Shown here one piece after another: positions 24,014 through 36,789 of a stretch of DNA of 64,000 nucleotides; position 1 is the stretch's first letter; each line of letters opens with the position of its first letter. A model generated the notes under the pieces. It was given only the letters and a program-made list of their open reading frames with translations. It ran no database searches and had not been told where the DNA came from. The stretch spans positions 94,978,368 to 95,042,367 of the forward strand of contig NC_058337.1 of the NCBI RefSeq assembly GCF_905475395.1, read 5' to 3'. This stretch comes from Chrysoperla carnea (lineage: Eukaryota > Arthropoda > Insecta > Neuroptera > Chrysopidae). Both the position numbers and the translations under genes were made by a program.

Positions 24014-25439
24014 TTTTAATTTTATATTAATTCTAATTTAAAGTTACAATAATAAAACTTTTGTTTTGAAAATATTGATTGTCGTTTTTAAAAAAAACTA
24101 TTTTCTTCAATTTTCATTTTTTACTAAGTAAAAATAATGCACTTTTATTTCATATTGAAGTGTTTTTTTGATTAATGTAGAAAAATTCTGGAATCTATAA
24201 TGTCGTTAAATGTATGTTTTAAAAAGCTTAACATCACAATTGATAAAACTTATATTAAAAATTTTACACTTTACACTTTTAAAATTTAGTCAAATGAAAT
24301 ATCTGACGTTAATTGTTGCTTTGATGTTGGATGAAACAAATTGTAAGTTGAATCTTGATTTTGATTTATATTTATTCTGAAATTAAAAAAAAAATTTATC
24401 TTAAAATGAGATGAATTTTGTGTATAAAACAAACATAAAATTAATAGATAAGAGTCAGTATTTTTTTTTAAATTTTTTGGAAGAGATTAACATTATTTGT
24501 ATAAGTATGATTTATTCTGTTATAGTAACTGATAAGTAGATCTATGTCAAAATTATTGTATTATTTTTAACCCCCCACGACGTTATTTAAATTACTCGAT
24601 ATCAGCCTTTTTCAATAAAAGTTTCAAAAAATTTTAGGAACTTTCTTTTTAAAAATTGCAGAGTTGTTTTATTTTAAATAGCTTATTTTTATTTTTATAA
24701 GCTTTATTTTAATTTAGGAGAATATAAGTTATTTTCATAACTGATAAGAAATAGATCAAGATGATAATTTTAACTACAAAGTTTTTGGCCACAAAAAACT
24801 TGTAATCTTTCCTTGGAAATATTTTCGTCAGTCATCTGAGCATGTTAAAAGACAATCAAATACATCTTACTGAACCACACTGCATGTCTAGTTTTTATAT
24901 GACCCAGGAAATTTTCTTAAATTAAATTTTAGCTATATTCATAAAAATGATTAATTAAACAAAAGTATCTGGGCTAAGATCTGTATTTAATAGAGGTACT
25001 CGCAGAAATTCTGTGGACGCTGAATGATTTACTCGACATATAGATAGTGTTATCTCCAAACATTGACCTTTATGATCGACTTTTGATAATTTATATGAGC
25101 TTTTGTTTAATAACCATAAAAAATCGATACAACATGTCAAAAAAATAGAAAAAATTCTCAAGGTCGAGAAAACAGAATTAAATAGTTTTTAACATTTGCC
25201 CGAAACATATAGACATAATGAGAAAATAGTATCAAACTCGTTACTTTTTTATTTGAGGTTGAAATAAAAGAGCATGTGAAATCAAATCTTAGGTACTGAC
25301 GAAGAAGAATTAACTCAGCTGGTGTCTGATTTATTTTATTTGTATAAAATTGCTTTGCAACGTAAAATTTGTTTTCTTTCAAATATTCAAAAGCGGATGC
25401 TATGGATTCATCATTATACGTAGTCGGTAATATTACTTA

Positions 25440-25579
25440 ATTTTTTTTTTTTAAATAGGGAAGTTATTGTTTTCACCCCGTTTTGCCAAAATCGACTTTT
25501 CATCAGATCTCGACGTTTTAAGGTAGCTTCCCTGACTACTTCCGCGAGGGTGTCTGTATGGCTGTATGTATGTATGTAT

Positions 25580-25663
<84 letters not shown>

Positions 25664-26170
25664 ATGTATGTAAACCTCTCATAACTTTTGAACGGCTTGT
25701 CCGATTTGATCGTAGTTGGTGCCCTTCGAAAGGGCTTGGACCGATTCGAACCGATAGATTTCGAGAAATCTCAAAAAAACTGCAAAAAAAAATTTTTTTT
25801 TAATAACTTTTAAACGGCTGTATCGATCAATTCCAAAAACTAAGCAGCTCTCAACATCAAAAAACCACGTCGATCACCACCAGTCCGGTCAAAATCGGTT
25901 GATTCGCTCGTGAGTTATCGTTGACGAACGAAAACTCAAAAAAGCGTTTTTTCGGAATAACCTATAAATTTTTTGTTCTATCAATTGAAACTTAAAGATT
26001 CTTCATGAAGCTTCAAAAACTGCGTCGAATGTCACCAACCGCGTGAAAATCGGTTTATTCATTCTAAAGTTATCGCGATTTGAAAATTTAAAAAATAGTG
26101 TTTTATCAAACGTCTATGAAATTTTTGATCAGTCAATACTTAGCGGGAAGTTACAGGAATGACCTGCAGG
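25440..26170 (+). repeat. Interspersed repeat carrying a (GT)n tract
   Basis: Consists of blocks typical of a transposon-derived repeat rather than a gene, including AACTTTTGAACGGCTTGTCC, TTTTAAACGGCTGTATCGAT and GTCAAAATCGGTTGATTCG, with repeated 'gtgagttatcg/aaagttatcgcg' text. I cannot assign it to a superfamily. No matching termini were seen. Confidence 0.55.
25582..25662 (+). repeat. (GT)n microsatellite, about 40 units
   Basis: Uninterrupted GT dinucleotides preceded by a few GTAT units. The apparent cysteine-valine frame through it is an artefact. Confidence 0.97.
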
Positions 26171-27803
26171 GTCAACCGTTTTCCAAATTTTTTCTCCAAA
26201 ATTCAGGAGGGTTTCGACATTTTGAACACTAAATATATGGCTATATATCTCACACACACGTACGTCGAGACCATCTACACACGCATTCACATTTATTGGT
26301 TTTCTACGTTATTAATCAACACATTATTCCTATGCGTACACGCAATTTAACTTACAATCGTAAATTCGTACAGCTTGTTTATTAAGAAAAGTCAAGTTTC
26401 CTGGATTCCGACACGACCTATGTGTAAACCCCACGTATAGACGTGATTGACCAACAAAGAATTTCTATTATTTGGTCAGGGTCAAATTTTCAACAACAAC
26501 GTTTATTTAATTAAAATTATACTTTTCATAAAAGTCATGGACAAGGCTACGCACAGGTCACTTATAATAATGTGAATTCATTGATTGATTTTATTATTTA
26601 ATTAAACTAAAACAATAATGAATATTCATGAATGTGTCAAATAATTAGTGTCATTAATTATTTAATACTAAGATTTGACCATGAATGTATTTCAATGATA
26701 AATGAAAATATTAGTAATATTGTTTTCTTATTATGGAAATAAACTGAAAAAAGTTATAAATGAAAAAACAAAGAATGGATGATTTATCAGATTACTGTAT
26801 ATTTGTCACCATAAATTGAAAATTTATTTAAAAACATTTGAACTAATAAATTGCTGATGTTGAAATTGATGAGTTAATTTTACAGTTTTCATAGTTATTG
26901 AAATAATATTAAATAGGCAGTGCTGTGCTATGAGATTTTTAACAAGGGACTCGCTAGTAAAATTTTTGTTCATTATAAAATTTTATATTAATGAATCCAA
27001 AATAATATTAATAAGGCTCATTTCGTATATTTTGACAAATACTTTTTTCATATTGCATATGTAATCTAAAGCGTCATAGCATATAAGGCAATAATTTCGG
27101 GAAGGTAAAAGCTCTAGGATAAAATCTACTGTCGACGTCATGGCGACGAAGAAGTAACGAAGAGAGCCTGCAGATGAAAATTTTTAAGGAAATAATGTTT
27201 TATTTAGTTTCTTAAAATAAAAGTATCGTAAAAATTTTGTAGTGTTTTATTATTAATTTTTGTGTATCCAATACCGTTTTCGAATAGGGCATATCTCACA
27301 AATGTAAATTATCCTTAAATGTGTACATGTGATCTTTGCTATATGTTTATGCATAGATGGGATTTTTTTGGATTTCTTAGATGCGAAACGATTGCTGAGT
27401 TCAAACTTTAAACACAATCTGTTTTTATTAAAAAAAAAACCAAGAAATAAATTGTTCTTAAAAAACAGCATTCTTGAGAAAATTTAATATATAATTTTCT
27501 AAAATGTGTTCTGAAAAAAATTTGCAACAATGCATATTTTCTTTTTGCTTGAACTGAATTTATTTTGAATGAATAGAAATGAACAATTCTTTGTTCATAT
27601 TTTATTTATGTTTTTCTTAAATCCACCAACTTTCTGGCATTTTTGGATTTGTTGTGGAAGTTTTCGATAGCTTAAGCTATCAGTGGAGAAAACCATGATT
27701 TAATAATTAAGTATATTACTAAGCAATAATATTTTACCTCAATTTTGAAAAGTGTGCAAAATGATCATCTTGTACACCAGGCGGGGTGAGTAAAGGAAAT
27801 GTA

Positions 27804-28187
27804 GAAAATCTACATTAAATATTTAATACAGAAAACAATCAAGATCAAGCAAGGCCAAACAAAAATAAGTATTATCAAGGGTAGGTAAGAAAACATTTTG
27901 TTTTTATGCGTAGTTTTGTATTAGAATCAGTGAAAATACTTTCCAAACTCGAATGTGCTTACAGAAATCCATTTTATTGCTGCTGTCAGCCTAAGACATT
28001 GTTTATACGCAAGATGAAACGATGAGCGACACCACCTGTAGCGCATTCCTTGCTTTCGAGTATGCAAAGCATGGTCACCGATACTAAAGTGCAACTTTGA
28101 AAATGTTTTCCTACCTACCCTTGATAATACTTTTTTTTGTTTGGTTTTGTTTGTTTTCTGTATTAAATATTTCATGTATAGGTTTTC
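27804..28187. mobile_element. 384-bp TA-flanked inverted-repeat element
   Basis: TA at 27802-27803 and 28188-28189. Left end GAAAATCTACATTAAATATT; right end complement GAAAACCTATACATGAAATA; both continue into TTTAATACAGAAAAC, AAGTATTATCAAGGGTAGGTA and AAAACATTTT. Arms about 95-105 bp around a ~180-bp middle. Confidence 0.75.
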
Positions 28188-28692
28188 TAAAATCCAGATT
28201 TAAATGAGGTATTTGCCAAATCTACCAAAAGCCTCTATAAAATTGAGGCTTTAAAAAGTTTAACTGAAAATCTTTGCTCTACTCAAAACCCTGCCAGTAT
28301 ATGCGCAGTTTGTGTATGTAGAGTGGTAAGGGATGAATTGATCCGAGGTATTATCTTGTACAAAAGGTTAATCCCTAAGATTACTATGTTATGAACAATA
28401 TTTTAATCAGCTTACGCCATGAGATCATTTTTACTTCCCATAATTTATAATTTTTTTTAATGTTCTGCAAAATCATCCCTGATGACGTGAGGTTAGATTT
28501 GTTAGTGTCATTTGTCAGCGAATTCATTGTCGTGTGATCAATTCTCTTAGAATCAAAGGTTGCGGCATATAAAGCTATTTAAAAATCTCAATGTAATCGT
28601 TTAAGATCGTTTCTGGTAAGGCATATAATACAATAAATTCAATAGCCTCCAAATAGCAAATAAATTAAGATAAAAAAAACTTTTACCAAAAA

Positions 28693-29090
28693 GAAAACCG
28701 ACTTCAAAAGAAAACCTTTTCCAAAACAAATTAATATGTACTTAAAAATAAAAAAATAACGATAATATAATGTAGTAAAAATTATTGTTATTTTTGCAGT
28801 AAGCTAATGTAGCAAACTGCCCTGTCAGAGTTGTTATCTTGGCTGACACCGACTGCAACTCTTGTTGTGTATACTTAATACAAATTTAAGACATTTATGG
28901 TTTTTCATTAATGCCGTTGTGAGAACTTTACCAAAATGAAATGGGGCCACACGAGAAACACCAGCTTTCAAATAGATAAAGAAGCATTAAAATCGGTTCA
29001 CCAAGTCGAAAGTTCTGAGGTAACACACATAAAAAACTTACAGTCGAATTGATAACCTCCTCCTTTTTTGTTTAAAGTCGGTTAAAAACA
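28693..29090. repeat. Repeat with AAACCGACTTC / AAGTCGGTT ends
   Basis: Starts AAAACCGACTTCAAAAG and ends AAAGTCGGTTAAAA, short inverted termini. The right part contains CCTCCTCC and a block AATCGGTTCACCAAGTCGAA. I recall such ends from dispersed insect repeats, but this is not verified here. No coding frame. Confidence 0.5.
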
Positions 29091-29870
29091 AATTCAAATT
29101 TTTTGTATAGAATATGGCACTACTTGCTCAAATTACGTGTGTGCATACTAACAAAAACTATACATAAAAATATTTACCTTCACAATGTTGATTTAAGAAA
29201 TATCCTCTTGCTTTGAAATAATTTAAAAAATGTTTCTAACCGTTCTGACAAAATATTTACATTGACTTTAAAACAATTGCGCAAAAAATTGATCACATAT
29301 AAACATTTATATACACAGTACATGAATTATATTAAATATTTTTATCAAATAAACCACATTCAAATGATTAGAAACACACTATTTTATTAAACAATATTGA
29401 ACCAGATTTGATTTTAAAAGAACTATATCACACAAAGTCACTTATTGATTCATTAAAATATTATTGTAATTAAAAAACAACGCGTATTTTACTCAATTAC
29501 TTAAGTTTTGATAAAAGTCAACTGACTTCTATATCAATAATAATGTTTTAAACAACAATAGAGTAGCGTCCTTTTTAAATAATATAATCGACGTCGTTTT
29601 TGTTGTCTTTGTTAATAGTACATGTGGCGATGACGTTCTTTTCACATTGTTTTGAATATTAACGTCGTTTTCTTGGTGCCGTTGTTCAGTATGTTGTTTT
29701 ATACTATCATCGTTTACGATGTTTAAAATAAGACTGCTGCTTCTAAAACATAATAAAATATATTTATATATAATATAAAAAAATTTTTAATAAAAGTCGT
29801 ATGTATATATAGATAATGAATGTTTATTAAATACAGTGTGTTAATTAGTACATACTGCTAATTGATAATA

Positions 29871-30335
29871 GAGAACTTGCACTAATTTTTTGTTGTCACA
29901 TTCATGTATAATAAACAAAATAATAATTCATCTAAAGTATATTTAAGTAGTTTTTTTAAAAATTAATAATTAATTTTTTTTTATTAATTAAAAATTGCTA
30001 TATTTTTGAATAAAAAAAACGTAGTGACGTATTACGCCGGTTGAGGCATCGAGCCAATCGGAGTCATATTAAATTCACATTTTCAGTTTGTTTCTATGGA
30101 AAATTACGTTATAATATATTGAAAGCAACTTTTTGAAACAAAATATTTATTATTCTGCATGTTATTTTATTATTTTTCCGTGCGGTGGCGTTGCTAAAAC
30201 GATGTGTTGACGTCATTGACGTTTGAATTTATAGTTTCGATAAACCATTTTCAATTGTAAAATTTTTTTTATTTTTCTTAGGAATTTTTAGTAAACTTTC
30301 GAAAAGAATTGAAATTAAAATACATGCAAGTTCTC
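29871..30335. mobile_element. 465-bp TA-flanked element, Tc1/mariner-like MITE
   Basis: TA at 29869-29870 and 30336-30337. The terminal inverted repeats are GAGAACTTGCA and TGCAAGTTCTC, both perfect; the identity runs through the TA. The interior is AT-rich with two GC-richer patches (ACGCCGGTTGAGGCATCG near 30035; GTGCGGTGGCGTTGC near 30180) and has no open frame for a transposase, so it would be non-autonomous. Confidence 0.75.
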
Positions 30336-31600
30336 TATTGTTTTGGTTTATAATTTTTTTTAACTTTAACATTGTATAGGGTTTCCTAATGAGAATGATA
30401 GAATTGTAAAATGTTATGCTAGTGAATTTAAAAAATACTAGATTATAACTTAAAAAATACTTTCAGTGGATTTTGTCGGTACTGTTTGACATGCTTGACA
30501 AAATGTACCATTAAATGGGAGTAGACATGAATTACTCGGTTTTTAATTGGTAGTAGGACATGTCCATTATCCTCAACTTTGGACACATTTCCCACTTCAA
30601 TTCAAATCGTTTGGTTTTTTCTGCAATTCTAGATAATCTCCTACTTTTTTATTGCAAAAATTAAGCTCATTATGCATATATAATTGTATGAATAATTTAT
30701 GAACTTTATCGGAGAACAAGGCTATGTTGTGTTCCTTTGATCAACTACCCTTGCCTTTCTTTGTTTATAGACTTAAATACAAACTGTGATAAAATTTTAT
30801 TAAATAACTAAGATTCAACACTTTTTATCTGTATAAGACAAAAAAACAGCGAACTTTAATTCCGTGCAGTCTGGCTATAAAGTTTATTTATATTTTCAAT
30901 TTGCAATCACCCAAGTTATTTTCCTAAAAAATTCGTTCAATTTTTAATGTTTTCTTTTTAATGAACTTTTTATTATTTCCTTTATTAGAAAAACTTAATA
31001 TGCAAATTATTTGACACACGGTATACAAATTCTTTTATAAAGTGAAAAATTTCATAGAATAGTTGCTTTGTACAGTGTTCATACTTATTTATTTTCTTTT
31101 TTGTGTATATTTTAACATTTACTAATTTTAAGGAATATCTCAATATTAAAACAAAATTTTTTTTTCTGTAATTAATCTTTCGCAATCAAAATAAAATTTT
31201 TATTAAAAATAACTCTTATCTCGTATGTACTACATTGAACATATAAACAAATAAAAAAATTTTATTTCACAAAAAAACATCGGGGTTAAATAAAGCATTG
31301 ATTTTCAATGTCACTAATGTGCATTTTAAAAAAAAATTATTAATAAGCATTTTATCGGAAGTATTCGACTAACATGTGTGTCATGCTTTATTTTGTAAAT
31401 CATTTTTAATTCCTTTTGTTTCTTAACAACAAAAGACTCATAAGTGTGATCCAATTATCTGATTTTTGTTCCTAAATGGATTTTTTAATCCTAAATGTTC
31501 CTAAATTTTTTTAAAAATTTGATTGTGTTTGGATAAATTTAAATTTGATACTGTAATTCGTAAAGCCATTCTTTGTAATTTATAATTTTGTGATCTTTAA

Positions 31601-32154
31601 GGTAGTTCCTCCGCGACCGTCCAGTCAAAAAGTTTTGGACTAATACTATCATTCAGTGCATTAACTGTGCTATGACTATTATACATATACCATATATTAT
31701 TTTCACAAGACTGTAGTTCCTCACTACTGTTTCTAGTATACATATAAACACACACACTATGACATATGCCTTTAACATTAGTCTTCATATCTTTTCCACA
31801 AAAATCATCGCTAAAACGAGTTATTTATTTAAGTTTTTTATCGAAACTATATGGTAAATAATTTTTATTTTTTTTTATATATTTTCTAAATATAGTATTC
31901 TACATTATATTAGTTTTTCATAGAGATGGTGGACGTCATTCATTGGTAAATAAATATAATATTTGTAAATTTGTGTATTTTTATACACTTCTCCCATGTA
32001 CACGTACAAATTGCGTCACTTTTAATTGCTAATATCTCATGTATGGCATGGTAAATCATCTTCTAATTTTAACAGCAAGTGTATTATGAATTAAATATTT
32101 TATATTCTGAGTTTTGAGAAATTCTTGGAATATCACTTTCGTGTAGGTACTACC
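31601..32154. mobile_element. 554-bp TTAA-flanked element (piggyBac-type MITE)
   Basis: TTAA at 31597-31600 and 32155-32158. Termini GGTAGTTCCTCC and GTAGGTACTACC; that is, GGTAGTNCCT inverted at both ends, the same GGTAG start as the element at 21159. The interior has no transposase; the minus-strand frame at 31597-31788 runs into the TTAA and is not a gene. Confidence 0.8.
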
Positions 32155-32159
32155 TTAAG

Positions 32160-35100
32160 TACCTATAGCTAGATATGTAGGTACCACTAGTTTTATCGAT
32201 ATACCTACACTAATTAAATTAGTTCAGCACACGATCGAAATTTGGTAGAATTGGCTCTAAAACATCAAAATTTCATCATTCTCTGTGTACATATAAATAT
32301 TGTTTGCAGATTAAGAGTCGACTAAAGCCGCTAATTATATAATTTGTGAATACGTTTTGTTATCAATAATAAAAACTTACGAACTATTATTATTAGCCAA
32401 TAATTAAAAAAAATTCAAGGTTACTTAAATTATCATTTTCAAAGGAATGAAACAAATGTATATCGATATACTATTTTTTTAAAATTATTAAAAAATGATT
32501 ATAAAAATAATTTTTGGTAATCAATATTTGTTTATCTATATTTCCATCGCATTTATACGATATAGAAATACGAATTCTACAAAAACTATACATTACGTAA
32601 AATTGTGCCATCCACTATATCAAAATTTGCCTCTAGCTTATAATATGAAAAAAAAGAAGAGGTGTAGACCCATGCACGTAAGATAAAACGTGAGACAGAT
32701 TGGGTGCTATTTTAAACTATTAATTCACACTGGAAACTTCGTGAATGGTTTCCTTTTGGTGAATCTAATAACTTCTCTCTTAAATATGCCGTTATCATGC
32801 TTACTTGAACATGCAGCACTTTCGAAAAAAGTCGTAGAGACAAAATTTGTAGACTCGCCAACAAGAAACCACTCACGAAATGTCAAGTATTTATTAATAA
32901 TTTAACACAAATCACCCTTTCTGTCCTACGGTCTATAAGGAAGTTATAGTTATTTCAAGTTATTTGACATAATATATAAAAACTCAAAATAGCTATGAAA
33001 TTTTATTTCTATCGATATAAAACACTTGCTGTGCATATTGAAACTGTAATGTGTCCACTTTACCGTTAACCCTTATTAAGTAAGGATCTTTTTTCTTTCA
33101 ATTCTCTACAATTGCCTTCCATTTTTTGAAAACAAGCTGTAGAGCAACAAAAGTATAGGTATAATCTTATATATTATTTCTTTAGCCTGATTTCTGCCGG
33201 TCCGCGAGATGTTCCTTATTCCTATATCAAATTCCGTGGTTTACCCCTCTTTTTAAAGCTTATTAGGCCGGCTATTGTCGAATAATAAACCCGTGGACTA
33301 AAAATATACTGTACTGATTTGGTGTGATCTGCGGAATTCCCCACGGGTCGACTAGTATGTTTATTAAAACGCTTATCAATATTCAATAATGAGGCATAGA
33401 TTACATATTTTTGACTAAAATCACGATTTGGTAAATCGGTTAAATTTATAGTTGTAATGATAATGAAAATGTTAATCTTTGTTTTTTGATTACCTTATTT
33501 TACAAAATAAGTAATTTTTACGATAAAATAATGTTAGAGTCAGAAATGATTTTATATTTAATTAAAATATGCAAATTTTAACCAATGTTTTATAAATATT
33601 CGAATATAAATTCCATAACAGATTGAGGCCAGGCTTGTAGAAGGATAACTGTATTTTTTAGTTTATCGATCATCATACTTGTTTCTTTTGCAAAAAATTG
33701 GAATCTGCTGATTTTGTGTGTAGTTGATAGATTGACTTTATTTGAGTTTTCAAGTACTTTAAATAATACTAGTTCAGAAGAGTTAAAGACCTCCGAAACT
33801 ATTTAAAATAGAAAAGTTATTATATAATTATTTAGCTAACATAATATTTTCTTATAAGAATGTTTGTATTTTAAATCTAGGTTCTTTAAGATTCAAATAA
33901 ACGTTATTCAACGATATTGAAAATTAGAAAGGTAATGGAAGAATTGCTGACCCAAGTATATCAATCTTTTCAAAGCAAAAGCTCATGGAAAATAGAGAGA
34001 AAGTCAGTCATTGTTTTCGTTTCATTTCTTTCGCATTGTGGCATGACATTTGTGGCTTTCTCATGTTGGCTTATTGTATTTGTGATCTAGTCAGTGCCCC
34101 TTTTATAACTGCAAAGGCGTTATTTATGCAGACTCTTTGAATGAAATGTTATGTCTCGGAATGTTCTCGACCTGCGTATATTTTTCAGTATCAGAATTCC
34201 GTTCTTCTCGCCATTTAAAAGCAGCCTTTTTAAGTAACTTACGGCTAGTTATTTAATAGTAGCCCTTTTAAGTAACTATATAGTGGTCTATATTTTATAA
34301 AAACTTTGGGTATAAGAAAGCAAATTCTCTTAAGATGTTTTTCTTTCAACGGAACCCTTTTTCTATATCACACTTCGTGTAAAATGAATAATTAAATGAT
34401 CTTTATGTTGCCGTACTTTAATTAGATATATTACTATGCATAGAAAGATATTCTTCCTTCAAAGTAATTAAAAGTTATTAATTATGCAAGAACTTTTAAC
34501 TATTAATATAATTAAGTTAAAATCCTCATCAAAGGTAAATATTTTTATTAAAAACAGTGTCAATAATATTTGAACATATATAAAAATAATTAAAAGTAGT
34601 TCAATTAAAAAATGTTTGTGTAAATGGTAAAGTTTTCTTGTAAAAAAACAAGTAGTTTTCCAAATGGTTTATTTTCACTTATATATACCCTTAGAGGAGA
34701 TTTATTGAAAAGAGTAAAGAGTTGAACCTTTCGCATAAATGATAAAATAAGATAATAAAAAATCCAAGTCGACTAAAAGAAATTTTGTAAGCTTTTTTTT
34801 TTTTTTTTTTTTTTTTGAAAATATCATAGGTTGGACTCTAAATAATCGCAAACACTCTTTCTGGCTGACTATTGTTGGTTCGCACATTGATAAAATAGTG
34901 TCTCATTTATTATTTTAAATTGCCTAAAAAACTTTTAAATTGGACCAATAAATGGGCCTAGCTAGGGCATATCACTCGTATCAATGATGTAGGAAGTTAA
35001 TGAATTGCTCATGCTTATAGATAGAGCTGACGCTTCCAATATGGGTGTAAAAATTTGTTCGTGCTTTTCCATTTTTGACTGATTGGAAATTATTATTTCC

Positions 35101-36230
35101 ATTTATTAAATATATAACTAAAGTTTTAACCATTGTGATCATTTCGAGCAAGATCTTTTTAAAAATTTAACCAAAATTACAGGATTGGCTGACAATGTAA
35201 TGAAAATTAGACACAGTAGAACCTCGAAGGACCTGATGGTAGGTGTAGGTATTGTGTGCTCATTTTCAATATTACCGAAGAACTAATATCAAAGACAGTC
35301 ATTGTTTTTAATGATACATACAAGGAATTAAAAAAGCAAGACAAATAAAACTGTTGAAGATAAAAAATGATTTATCAGTATATAAGCAAAAATTAATCAG
35401 CTTCACAATTAATTAAAATAACAATCCATAAAATTTTTTTAAATAAATCTTTTTAAATTATGTGAATAGGTATGATAACTATTATCAAGTGAAATTACTG
35501 GATTAACTTGAAATTTACTCTTTACAAAATTCTTAAAATCAATGAAGGCCGTATCAAATGAAGGGTTTTTCAAACTATTTCGAATGTTGGAAAAAACGTT
35601 GACATAAGTGCATTGTATTGGGCGATTAAATGATAATTACTTTGGATGTGATAATAATTTATTTGGAAATATAAATGAATATTTTTTAATTTTTAAACAA
35701 ATTCATTTTATTTTTAGAGCACACAGCACCGCGGAGTTTTCTAAAAACAAATAATTATGTGAAATTTGATGACCAATTTATGCTAAATGGTAAAGCTGTT
35801 ATATAAAATTAAACTGCGGTTCGAATGCGGTTAAATATGAAAAATAAAGATGTGAAAAGGTCAATTTTTTATAATATTTTTACATGCTGATATATATTTT
35901 CCAGAACTTAACTATCTCGAGTTTCCTAGCTCATCACCAATAGCAATACTACTTAAAATAATTGACAACGACAATGCTCAAACAATCCATCAAAATTGAA
36001 GTAAGGTTATTTGTTCAGTGCTTATGAGAGCTATTCACTAAATAAAAATACCTTGGAATTTTCCATTCAATCAAAACACACCTGTGTAGGTAAAGCTGCC
36101 TATTCAAGTTATATGATAAAATGGGCAAACATAAATCAATTTATTATTTTATATTTTTTTAATAACGATAATCGATAGTACCACATACAGAGAGATAACG
36201 TAAATATTTTTGTTTCATATATATTTATAC
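32160..36230. other. Non-coding, AT-rich region
   Basis: No gene recognised. Noted only: a poly-T run at 34794-34816 and a short near-duplicate, CTTTTTAAGTAACTTA at about 34227 against CCTTTTAAGTAACTAT at about 34264. Confidence 0.45.
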
Positions 36231-36760
36231 TAGCTATTATCCGCCTATTTCGCTCGAAAATTAGCTTTTTCCCGAATAATGCGGAACGAAATAATAAATC
36301 TTAGCTATTAAAAACTATATGTAACTTTATATTCAACAGAAAATTATTCATTTCTTCAAACACAAAGTATTCACTTTAAAATATGACGTTTTCATACAAT
36401 AAAAGTCCATTTCTTTGTTAAAAATGCCACGATTTTCAGAAAACTTGCGAGATTCTGTATAATTTGACATCAAATTTATATATTCACCAACCAAAAATAG
36501 CTACTATAGACCACGCTTTGGACTCTAAATAAATGAGCTTTATAATCTACAGAAAATTATACATCTCGTTAAGCACAAAAAGTATTCATCTTAAATTATG
36601 GTTGTGTCATGGTGTCATGGTGTGACTTTAGACAATCAATATTTTATAAGTTTTTTGTCAGAAAACATGCCAGATTCCATATAATCTGACATCAAATTTA
36701 TATTCACCGACAAAAATACCTACAACAGCAGACTTTGACTCTGCTTGATAAATAAATGAT
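36230..36760 (+). repeat. Tandem pair of a ~215-bp unit
   Basis: Two adjacent units share CAGAAAATTATTCATT / CAGAAAATTATACATC, then AAAGTATTCA and GACATCAAATTTATAT. Spacing is 211-222 bp. The 5' edge ACTAGCTATTATCCGCC with TTCGCTCG resembles ends of insect transposons, but class is undetermined. Confidence 0.6.
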
Positions 36761-36789
36761 CCTTATTAACTTAACAATCAATATCATCA

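Larger units (their letters stand above)
24377..29870. other. Non-coding region upstream of MCT coding exon 1
   Basis: Either a 5' intron of the transporter or intergenic. It holds the (GT)n-containing repeat 25440-26170, the foldback 27804-28187 and the repeat 28693-29090. 24380-25430 and 26180-27800 are AT-rich with nothing recognised. 29560-29750 is more complex in composition and could be a non-coding exon or promoter, but nothing decisive shows this. Confidence 0.5.

Noticed and set aside
25582..25803. Frame beginning with a long cysteine-valine run
   Set aside because: It is a translation of the (GT)n microsatellite and the adjoining repeat.
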